DNA of 64,000 nucleotides from Lepturacanthus savala (Eukaryota; Chordata; Actinopteri; Scombriformes; Trichiuridae): the NCBI GenBank assembly GCA_030544235.1, contig CM060477.1:28148538-28212537 (forward strand), read 5' to 3'. This document shows positions 35,148 to 46,045 of the stretch, piece after piece. The notes under the pieces are model-generated. The model did no database searches, had not been told where the DNA came from, and worked only from the letters and a program-made list of their open reading frames with translations. A program made the position numbers and the translations under genes. Positions within the stretch are counted from its first letter, which is position 1. The number at the start of each line of letters is the position of its first letter.

Positions 35148-37275
35148 CCGTTCAATTTAGGTGCTAATTCATTAGCTTGCTACTACATGCTAACCACTTA
35201 AAACAAATACACTCACCGAAAACAATGGCGCACATCCTTATTCCTTATTCACTCAGCTGGTGCAATCAGCAGCAACATTTTTATTTTATATGTGCATCAA
35301 TTGATCCAAAGGAAGAAACAGCTGGAAGTGAAGTTCACTGACTCATTAGCTGAGGAGCTGTTAGCATCAAGCTCAGCGGCGACGCTACAGGAATGCCTAT
35401 CGGGGAGTTTCTGTGGTCCATGTAGACCGACCCAACACGGTCGCTAATTAAACTGAAGCACATGTGCAGTCTTGATATCAATCAATGTTATTCTACTCGA
35501 TGAATGATGCCTGTGTAGTGATGACGTGTTTTTGTAGAAGGCATACGTAGGCATACGTAGAGGATGTAGTCGTAAATTTTTATTTTGTGATTTTCCATTT
35601 GCATTCGGATAGATAAAACACATACAATACATTTTATGTACTACTCAACTTGTTGGAGAGTTTACGAACATTTATTTTATTCATGGATCTCCAAAATTTG
35701 CACACAAATATAAAAAAAACAATGCACAGATCTCTATTATATGCACATGAATATTCTAACAGCTGTCTTAAAGACCAATTTGCAAGACCAAGACCACAAA
35801 AAGTGGTCTCTAGACCAGTCTATAAGTCTACTAGATTGTGTCAAAAATACATTTTTAATTGTGTCATGTATGTATTCAAAGTGCTTATTTTGAGTATGAT
35901 TGTATATGGTCAGGTTTATGATGAAGATATAATGAGGTCATGTGGAATACAGATTTTATTATCATAGATTATTTTCTCAGTTAATTTTAGAAAATAATGA
36001 AAATTGTTGATCAGTGTTCATCAAATGTCAAAGATATTCAGTTAAGGTAAATATTTTAAAAACTCAATTTTATGCATTAAAAAATAATTCAGAACCATAA
36101 AATGATTATCAAAATAGTTGATGGTTGATTTAACAGTTGTGATCTAATCTATAAATTGAGTTACAGGTACTAGGATTAGTACACATTAGTTACACATTAG
36201 TTACAAATATATCTCTATCTCCTCTCATGTTTGTATTTACATTTACGGCAAATTTGACAGCATTTAATTAAAGACAAGCTGATAAAATAGATATTTTCAC
36301 TGTTTTCACGACACCTGTTCATCTGTTTTTAATTGAGTGAAAATTAACAATTAAATACAATATAATGCATTTATTTGTGAAAAGAGATGAATCACAAACA
36401 TAATTACCATAGTTTTGCAGTATTTCTGATTCATTTCTGTAACATAAAGTAGCACAATCCAAGCATAGTGTTTTTTAAAGGTGTTTATTGTATTACACAA
36501 CAGAAATTCGTAAATATACGGGGTAGGGTTAGGGGTTAAACCTTCTCTACGTACGTAGCTACACCGTTGAAGTAGACCCCTGTCTGGTGCAAGAAAGATA
36601 CAGAAAAAAACAGGCTAAAAGGAAATAAAGGTCTAGTATAAAGGGAAAAAAAGGGGGAATATGTGTTAATCATGTAGGGGAAAATGTTTTTGTTTTTTTG
36701 TCATCAGTTGCCATTGTTACTGTTGTGAAGAAACAAGAATTCGTCAGAGCAACGTAGAATTTCAAACGCTCAATGCCTACGTCACGTTAACGGCGTAGCT
36801 ACGTATGCGTAAGTATAAGCTAGGCTTTAGGTTCAGGGGTTAGTGATGTAAATTGAACTATTTACATTTCCATCACCGTAGCTTATCCGTCATGAGGGCC
36901 ACTCTGTTTTAGAGAGGGACAGGAGTTAGTGGTGGATGTGGAGGGGAAATGAAGACTCACTGTCATAATTTGAAGTGCTGCTGCCGTTTTCAGATTTTTT
37001 TGGTTGTGGCAGCATCACGGGTTCTGGTTCCTTGGAAATAACATCAACAAGGGGTGGATATTCTTCTGCTTTCTTATAAAACCTTGACATACGTCAGTCC
37101 ACATCCAGTAAATGATGTTTTTATTAATGTAGGACGATCCAGTCACTCCCACAGCTTCTGATTTATACGATGTCCAAGTTTCAAACTGTTCGGACGCAAC
37201 CTGCTATTCTTATACCTGTGTGAAAGGAATAGAAATTAAATAGCATTTACACATGCGATTAAAAACAGTTTATAC
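35148..37275. other. Intergenic, TACGTA-rich repeat remnants
   Basis: No gene supported. GTAGGCATACGTAGGCATAC occurs at about 35546 and related CTACGTACGTAGCTAC-like words recur at 36540-36810, suggesting remnants of one repeat family. At 36950-37230 the minus strand has short frames with splice-like borders that might be fragments of a transposon protein, but I cannot assign a family. Confidence 0.35.
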
Positions 37276-37760
37276 TAGGGGTGGTGAAAAAAATTGATTA
37301 TTGATTAATTGCAATTATGTTATGGACGATTATGACTTGATAATTTAATTTTCCAAAATAAATTATTTTTGGCACTGCTTTATTTCGTAATAATTATCGT
37401 TTTCATGTGGAGGAGGCTGCGTTGGTCAAAGACAATGTATGAACGAAGACGTCGTTTAAGCTAACGATACTGAACGTGGTCCCCATGAGATGCCAAAACT
37501 ATCCCTGGGTTCAGGGCGAGCTAGGAACCTTACAACAAGGTTTTGTACAGCACTTTATAGTTGAGGAAGCTGCCTTGACAGCAAATGCCCACGCCTCGCC
37601 TACATCCCTTCAAAATTCCTCATCTCCACATACATAGTAATGTACAGTGTTTCAAAACCCACAAGCTAAGATGTTAGCAGGTTTAGCTGCTACTTTATTC
37701 CTCATGCTAACATAGGCTACTGTGGCCATAGACAACGTCAAAGCAGATTAACCACCCCTA
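37276..37760. mobile_element. hAT-type non-autonomous element, 485 bp
   Basis: Inverted ends TAGGGGTGGT and ACCACCCCTA are flanked by a perfect 8-bp target duplication GTTTATAC (37268-37275 and 37761-37768). Eight-base duplications and short AGGGG-type ends fit the hAT superfamily. There is no transposase frame inside, so the element depends on another copy. Confidence 0.9.
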
Positions 37761-37768
37761 GTTTATAC

Positions 37769-40552
37769 ATGGTTGAACTAAGTGATAGATTGTGATTAGA
37801 AATATATGATACAGATTGAAAGGGTCATGATGTTTGACACAAACATACCTCAGTATATCATCAACCACTTCATGGTAGATCTTCATGGTTGTCTTCTAAT
37901 GAGTGGATGGTGAAGGGTCTGTTGTCGTCCTCAGCAGCAGTGGGGGGTTAGGTCTACTGGTAGCTCGGCAGGATCAATGACCTGTTTGGACTAAACCTAA
38001 AACCTCTGGATGATGGGAACTGAAATGGAGGTCTGAGAAGACCTGGTGTGGCTTAGCAGGGGAAAACTCTCTGTCAGATTCACTGCATTTTATCCAGCAG
38101 GACCTTATTCCTTTCATAGACTTGCATCAATTTGCCTCTAATTGAGAGTTTACAGAGAGAGATTACATTATGAACTATTTCATACATAATCCTTCTCTTA
38201 ATCCTAAATATGAAAATCAAAGGTTTAACCTTATCACCCATGCAGCATGGACACCATCCAGGCTTCTTCAGACTCTCTTCCAGGCCAACAGAGATCCTCC
38301 TTCCACTGCAATAGTCATGTTTTTTACTGCTTGATTTAACTGTGGTGGCAGAAGGTATGGGGTGAAAAATAGGCAGTATTAGTGAATTTTTAATTGAGTT
38401 GCCTGACAACAACCACCCTGGGAATTTCCCCCTGAGGTTTATTTAAATGGGCTGATCACAAAAGAAAAAGCACTCAGGTCCGTTTCACAGGGGACAGAGA
38501 CAATGATTCGAGAATACAAATATATTTATTACAAATTCATTCTTTTTAAAACTCTTGCACTAAAATCCCTCTCACTCTGGAGGTAAAAAGAAACCACCCA
38601 ATGCTGAAACCTACTGTGATGAAATGGGTCCAAAAGAACGGGGGATGCCAGCGACACCACACGTGAAGCAAGAAAAATCAAACACGTAAAGACAAAGAGT
38701 ACAAACAATATAAAAAGGGACACCAATCCACCAACGTAGACTCAGCACCTGGATTTAAGGAGCAGAGAGCAACAGATTAGGAAAGTAAAAAGCACTTAAT
38801 CACAAGAACAAAATCAAAACTTAAAGTAACCAAGGATCTATAATAATGAAACACAACAAATCAACCAAAATCTATATAACAAAGAATTATTTTTTTAACA
38901 ACCAGCATTGATTAATAAAAAAAGTAATTTCACCATTTCCTGCAAAAGATATTTAACTTTCCCTTAAAACTGTCTTTATTTTTCTTGATCATATTAAGTC
39001 GATTAGTCCTTTAAACACATTAAATTCAGTTGTTCTCTAAATTCCTTCACCAACAGGAACAGATTGACGCACCATGTGAATCTGGGATAAAATTCACTTA
39101 CCTAAACTCTATGTTTAGACTTTTTCTTTGCTGGAATATTTCCTTGCTGCAGATATAACATGGTCATTTATGTGTTTTGATCGTTTGTTTTTTGTTGTTG
39201 TTGTTGTTGTAATGAAAACGGAGTCTATATATTACTGACAGTACACTCTTATATCAAGATCATTATTTAATTTATTTAATTCTGTTTGTGGCTGAGGAGC
39301 ATTAGAATAAATGAAATCACCAGGTGTTTTGTTTTTGTTTGAATGAAAACATGTTTGAATGATGCACCTGTAGACAGACACGGTAACCATGGCGACCTCA
39401 GCATCTGTTTTGTGTACATCAGGTTTTACACATCTAGTCACATCTGTGTGATTTAAAGTTCATTAAATAAGAAGAAAATGACTGTCTTAATGTCTGCTGA
39501 AAGTTTGACTTCAGTATTTATGTGATGCTGCGTTTCAACAATTTAGGCTGTAAAATAATTCACTATAACAATATTCTCTAATCTATAGTCAGCTTTGACA
39601 AATATATTAATATTTAGAATAATGTTGTTCCCATCACAACAAGAATTTCTGTTTGTTTCCCACTACAGTGACACTATGTCTATTTGTTCTACTAGAATAA
39701 TTTAAATATCTATAACTATCAGTTTATTCTTTATTATTACGCATGACTTTTGCATAAATTGCTAATGTTACTCTTTTGATGAGCATTAATTACAGTTATT
39801 GATAATATTTTAAAATGAAATGGTCACTAAAATCCTCTGATAAACTTCACCTACTGCATGATGTATTCTCTAAATTGAGTCTATTTGCCACCTGCTCAGC
39901 TCTAAAACGCAATAAAATACAGAAAACACTATATAGACTTTTAAGAGTTAAATTATCTTTCCTCTATATGTCTGTTATAATTATGCTTTAAAAAATAATA
40001 CATATTAAAAAAAGATAGTCTCACCTTTTCCGTAACAGAAGTTGGATTTGTGTCTTTCCTTCCGTCCTCGGTATAAAAGAGAATTTTGAAGAACTTCAAC
40101 TTCAGAAAACTATTTTCTCGATTGTGGATGACTTGTTTGAATGTAGAGTTTATATAGGCTGCTGTAGGTTAAAGGATGCACCTGGAGGTAACCATAGCAA
40201 CCGTAGGACCCCCAGCATCACCTGAAGTTTTCATTTAAACAACCTTTAAATGGCCTGAGACCAACCAGTGGATGCATTTTAATTTGAATGAGTGAATTCA
40301 TGATCATTGTAATAATATGTCTAATTGATCAAACTAGTCATAATTAATAAAAAGTATAACTGTATTCCAACCAGGTACAGATACAACAAAACAAAGTTAT
40401 TGATTTGTCCGATTCAAGCTCGTGTTCGACCCAAAAAACTTTTATTCATGCAGTAAAATATTCATCTTTATTCCTAAATTATATATAAAACAAGTAGTAC
40501 AAAGTAAAATATGTTTCTCTGGAATTATTTCTCCAAAAGTTAATTCCTAAAC
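37769..40552. other. Intergenic desert
   Basis: No gene supported. A 110-codon minus-strand frame at 38080-38412 contains a Cys-x-Cys-Cys cluster and basic stretches but matches no known domain. A (GTT)n tract lies at about 39189-39211. The remainder is AT-rich. Confidence 0.45.
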
Positions 40553-40640
40553 CAGTGGTTCCCAAACTGGGGTCCAGGGACCCCCAGAGGTCCTTGAGGA
40601 GGCGCCAAGGAGTCCCCAGAAAAAAAGGGAAAATTATTTA
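40553..40640 (+). mobile_element. hAT-type terminal fragment
   Basis: CAGTGGTTCCCAAACTGGGG is the outer end of a widespread hAT-derived family; the far end is not recognisable. Confidence 0.55.
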
Positions 40641-40929
40641 TAATATGATTTATTTTTACTATAATTCCACAATGACAGAATGTAGAACTATTTGATTAAA
40701 TAAATTTATTACTAATAAATAAAGACATTTATTTAATTTAGTAGTATATACATGTATATTTCCTATTATTTGTGTCTTATTTTCCCTTTGCACATGAATT
40801 TATTTGATTTTAAATTTTACTTTCTATTTTATATATTGAGGTGAAAATGAATGAAGGAACAAATACAGAATTAATGAATTAATAAATAAAATGGAAAACA
40901 AATAAACATGATTGCATGAAATATTACTT

Positions 40930-41325
40930 AGACATGGTAAAAATGTTGAATGTTTTATTACTTAAAATGCCCTAAATAATAAATATATTTAAGAATTATA
41001 AGAAAACATAAACATGGTCTTAGAATAGTTTCATGCTATGTAAGTCAATGGGACTCCATTAGGTTGTTACACTAGGAATTTTATATATTTGCATATTGTG
41101 GCAACAAATTTATTTATTATTTTTATTAGAAAAAACAACAACGTGAAAATGTTCTTTGACTTTGTGAGACAGTGATGCTCACATGTCAAATGTCCATGAG
41201 CAAACAGGATATCCTGGTCATGTGACCTCATAAATTGTATGTTCTTTTCAAAATAAAAGCCTTTCACTCCTAACTGTAAAAACAGCTTTTCACAAACATT
41301 GCAACATTATGTAATAGAGGGTTAA
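40930..41325 (+). repeat. TTAA-family repeat, copy 7
   Basis: Full-order copy: AAATGCCCTAAATAATAA, ATGCTATGTAAGTCAATGGG, CACATGTCAAATGTCCATGA, CAAAATAAAAGCC, then TAATAGAGGG followed by TTAA at 41322-41325. Confidence 0.75.
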
Positions 41326-41379
41326 AAGTTATCCAAAGTTTAGATTTAAGAGATGAAAGTCAGGCTCATGGAGGCACAT

Positions 41380-42050
41380 ATACGTGGTAACAGAATCTCT
41401 GTCAGGGAGATTTACTGCTTACTTCCTGTTTATTTACTGTTTATTTACTGTTTACTGTCACCTCTCTGCAGTTCATCTCTGAACCAACAGCCCCTGCAGC
41501 CAGACTCTGTCCTGTTTTCACAGTCCTGAGGATTTTTTGGACACAAACGGCAAAAAACCTGGATTATGTTGCTGCCGCGCCACTAAAAAATATATAAACC
41601 CGACTTTTATTTTCATTGGAAACAATAGAATTTATAGCTGCTGCTTGTTTCAGAGATACAGCCCGTAATGAAAAGCATCTCTTTTCTAAATGGGACTCCA
41701 CAAAGAGCGGCTGGCCCCCGGCTAACCGCCTTTATTTCTTCTGCCATGTCAGACCGACCAAATTGCAATTGCTCCGCTGGTCTCCCTTCCAGAAGTCACC
41801 ACGAGGCAATATGACTGAAACGTTTTCCAGTCACGCCGGGGTCACAGCTCTCTCCACTTGTTTATGAGAGGATCTCCTCCACTGGTAATGGCAGGCAGTT
41901 TAAAACGTCCGGATTTTAGTGTGTAGCCGGGCCCCCTGTTCCTGATGGGGGTCCTGTATGGATCTGTTATTCCATAATGTGATTTAACCCAGTCGCACTG
42001 TGGGAGGAAGTAGTGCGGGTATCGATCTGCAAAAAAAAGAAAAATGAAAG
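41380..42050. promoter_or_regulatory. Candidate conserved non-coding element
   Basis: GC-balanced, repeat-free stretch about 4 kb upstream of the hs3st5 coding exon. The core at 41620-42030 contains CAATTGCAATTG-like and homeodomain-like words and a scattering of CpGs. The 83-codon frame within (41616-41867) does not resemble a protein. Likely regulatory, by texture only. Confidence 0.4.
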
Positions 42051-42484
42051 TCTTTTCTTTAATTACAATGAGCTGAACATTTCTGTGCTCCCCATCTGTA
42101 TAAAAAGGATGTAGCCTCTGTCAGATGAAGGATTTTGGTCTTTCTTTTCTTGGAGGCCAAAAGCAGTGGATGGGTGGAAAGAGAGTTCATTTTTCACATT
42201 TACAGTCATATTTCTATTATAGTCTTAACACTAACAGCCTCCTTAAATTGTGCACCCTCTTGGCACCTTCAGGACAAAAATGTCCACACAAACTGCTGTA
42301 AAATCATCATGCATTAATATTGTTCTGCTTTATTTCATAAATCTCTTAAACAACTTCTTTCCTGCTCAAAACTATCAAACATTATTTAAAAAAACACACA
42401 AAATGAATTATTTAGCATATAATAAATGGTACGAGGATGGGACTGGTGGTTATATCAAGGATTAACAACAATTGATTAGATTGC

Positions 42485-42485
<1 letters not shown>

Positions 42486-42558
<73 letters not shown>
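42486..42558. repeat. (TA)n microsatellite
   Basis: Uninterrupted TA run of about 36 units, 250 bp before the large 16-bp minisatellite. Confidence 0.97.
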
Positions 42559-42563
<5 letters not shown>

Positions 42564-42804
42564 CTTCATGTCTCATTGACTTCCATTATAACCACAGTTT
42601 TCATTCCCATTACAATACAAACCATGCATTCTATAATGTCAACATTTCATTTTGAAGAAAATTAATTATATTTAAAATTGTATTGCATTTAACCAGATTC
42701 AACCATTAACCAATTTTAAGGTGATGCATTAAATTCTTCTATTTGGGGCCTAAGAGGCAAACAACACCACTGGATAACGCAGCACTGTCTAAAAAAAAAG
42801 AGAG

Positions 42805-44827
42805 AAGTTATAACAACATTAAGTTATAATAACATTAAGTTATAATAACATTAAGTTATAATAACATTTAATTATAACAACATTAAGTTATAATAACATT
42901 AAGTTATAATAACATTAAGTTATAATAACATTAAATTATAACAACATTAAGTTATAATAACATTAAGTTATAACAACATTAAGTTATAATAACATTAAGT
43001 TATAATAACATTAAGTTATAACAACATTAAGTTATAATAACATTATAATAACATTAAGTTATAATAACATTAAGTTATAACAACATTAAGTTATAATAAC
43101 ATTAAGTTATAACAACATTAAGTTATAACAACATTAAGTTATAATAACATTAAGTTATAATAACATTAAGTTATAATAACATTAAGTTATAATAACATTA
43201 AGTTATAACAACATTAAGTTATAACAACATTAAGTTATAATAACATTAAGTTATAATAACATTAAGTTATAATAACATTAAGTTATAACAACATTAAGTT
43301 ATAATAACATTAAGTTATAATAACATTAAGTTATAACAACATTAAGTTATAATAACATTATAATAACATTAAGTTATAATAACATTAAGTTATAACAACA
43401 TTAAGTTATAATAACATTAAGTTATAATAACATTAAGTTATAATAACATTAAGTTATAATAACATTAAGTTATAATAACATTAAGTTATAATAACATTAA
43501 GTTATAATAACATTAAGTTATAACAACATTAAGTTATAACAACATTAAGTTATAATAACATTAAGTTATAACAACATTAAGTTATAATAACATTATAATA
43601 ACATTAAGTTATAATAACATTAAGTTATAACAACATTAAGTTATAATAACATTAAGTTATAACAACATTAAGTTATAACAACATTAAGTTATAATAACAT
43701 TAAGTTATAATAACATTAAGTTATAATAACATTAAGTTATAACAACATTAAGTTATAATAACATTAAGTTATAACAACATTAAGTTATAACAACATTAAG
43801 TTATAATAACATTAAGTTATAACAACATTAAGTTATAACAACATTAAGTTATAACAACATTAAGTTATAATAACATTAAGTTATAACAACATTAAGTTAT
43901 AACAACATTAAGTTATAACAACATTAAGTTATAATAACATTAAGTTATAATAACATTAAGTTATAATAACATTAAGTTATAACAACATTAAGTTATAATA
44001 ATATTAAGTTATAATAACATTAAGTTATAACAACATTAAGTTATAATAACATTATAATAACATTAAGTTATAATAACATTAAGTTATAACAACATTAAGT
44101 TATAATAACATTAAGTTATAACAACATTAAGTTATAACAACATTAAGTTATAATAACATTAAGTTATAATAACATTAAGTTATAATAACATTAAGTTATA
44201 ACAACATTAAGTTATAATAACATTAAGTTATAATAACATTAAGTTATAATAACATTAAGTTATAATAACATTAAGTTATAACAACATTAAGTTATAATAA
44301 CATTAAGTTATAATAACATTAAGTTATAATAACATTAAGTTATAACAACATTAAGTTATAATAACATTAAGTTATAATAACATTAAGTTATAACAACATT
44401 AAGTTATAATAACATTAAGTTATAATAACATTAAGTTATAATAACATTAAGTTATAATAACATTAAGTTATAACAACATTAAGTTATAATAACATTAAGT
44501 TATAATAACATTAAGTTATAACAACATTAAGTTATAATAACATTATAATAACATTAAGTTATAATAACATTAAGTTATAACAACATTAAGTTATAATAAC
44601 ATTAAGTTATAATAACATTAAGTTATAATAACATTAAGTTATAACAACATTAAGTTATAATAACATTAAGTTATAATAACATTAAGTTATAATAACATTA
44701 AGTTATAATAACATTAAGTTATAATAACATTAAGTTATAATAACATTAAGTTATAACAACATTAAGTTATAATAACATTAAGTTATAATAACATTAAGTT
44801 ATAATAACATTAAGTTATAATAACATT
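42805..44827. repeat. 16-bp AT-rich minisatellite, 128 units
   Basis: Unit AAGTTATAAYAACATT, with Y either T or C. The register is exact: five shortened 11-nt units (missing AAGTT; marked by CATTATAATAACATT at 43041, 43356, 43591, 44050 and 44541) account for every departure from a 16-base period. That gives 123 full and 5 short units, 2,023 bp. The spacings between short units are 315, 235, 459 and 491 bp. The T/C pattern after the 1st, 3rd and 4th short units begins identically (T C T C C T T T), showing a higher-order repeat. There is no coding capacity. Confidence 0.97.
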
Positions 44828-45790
44828 AAGTGTAAGTAACTTAATGTCTGTGGCAGGTTATATGAGAAAAGAATAAAGTACTGTCCTTAAGAACATTTAG
44901 AACTACATTCTATTAAATTCATATTATGATGCAGTACTTGTACTATAAATCTACCCAAAGTATCTCAAACTGGCTCCAGGCTGATGAACTAAAACATTAA
45001 AATACTCTCAAATCTCATAATTAGTGATTAAAACTAATTATTTACCACAACACAGTCTGCATAATAAATACTATTTAAAAATCCAGATTAAAAAAAAAAA
45101 TTTCCATCTGACAAAACCTTATTTCCATACCTTTTTGAACCTGAATGGTTATTTCTGTTATAGAGTTGTCTCATCATATTTATATTTGTGCCTAAACATT
45201 TTACATATTTATTTATGTTTGTATTTTACCTGTTTGAATGAAAAGATAAAAACAGATTTCTCTGAGAGCTGAACTTGTTGCATGACATTTACACCTCATT
45301 ACACAAAATTGTCATTTTCTTCTCTGCATAGTTTATATTCCTAATGTAATGTATTATTTTTTACATGTTGTATTTTATTATTATCCTTATTACTTATTGT
45401 AAATTAAGAATGTCCTTGTACATGGAACTTTGTTTCTGTCCACATGACAATAAACACTTTGAATTCAACTTTTACTTTTGATATTTCAAGTACATTTTGC
45501 TGATAATACCTTCAGAAACATGTACAGGAAGTAACATTTTCAAATCAGGCCTTTAACTTCTTACTGAGTATTTCAGTAGACAGTATTTCTACTTTTATTC
45601 CAGTGAAGTATCTGTTGTGTTAAGATTCACTATCAGTGACCAGAACAGTTAATGCAGCTTAAAGATTAGATTTTTTTCTTCTCCACTTCTTTGTTTTAAA
45701 CACAGCCGTTATGTAATAATCATCTATAAGTTGTCATCCTTAATGTGTTAGCAAATAACCTATTATACATGTCACACTTACATCCTGGAG
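44828..45790. other. Intergenic with a retroelement-like 3' tail
   Basis: AT-rich. At about 45400-45470 the sequence CACATGACAATAAACACTTT, followed by GAATTC, has the form of a non-LTR retroelement 3' tail and is related to the inverted repeat at 35051-35147. No reverse transcriptase frame is present. Confidence 0.45.
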
Positions 45791-46010
45791 CCTTTACATG
45801 AGATGGAGAAATATGCAAATCCATTTTTACAAAGTGCTGGATGCTCGCTGAGCATTTCCTCAAATGGCACTGCAGCAGTTTTCAGGTGTGTGTGAGCGTG
45901 GCTTAATCACTTGTAAGGCTTGATTGAGTGTGTGTTAATAAACATTAGGCCGTCTCTCTTCCCCCCGGTGATTAGTGGTTTATGTGCTCCGCTCTCTCTG
46001 CCTGTTGCAG
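45791..46010 (+). promoter_or_regulatory. hs3st5 upstream intron end with octamer site
   Basis: GC-balanced block leading into the acceptor TGTTGCAG at 46003-46010. It contains a perfect POU octamer ATGCAAAT at about 45813 and a pyrimidine-rich tract before the acceptor. The acceptor shows that the coding exon is not the first exon, so the promoter and one or more 5' UTR exons lie further upstream, possibly outside the window. Confidence 0.5.
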
Positions 46011-46045
46011 GCTGAAGACGCAGTCCTGAAGATTGATGGAGGGCC

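Noticed and set aside
38080..38412. 110-codon minus-strand frame with clustered cysteines
   Set aside because: No match to a known zinc-binding pattern and no context; may be a fragment of a transposon protein but cannot be supported.
42805..44827. Possible CRISPR array
   Set aside because: Units are contiguous 16-mers without spacers, in an animal genome; it is a minisatellite.
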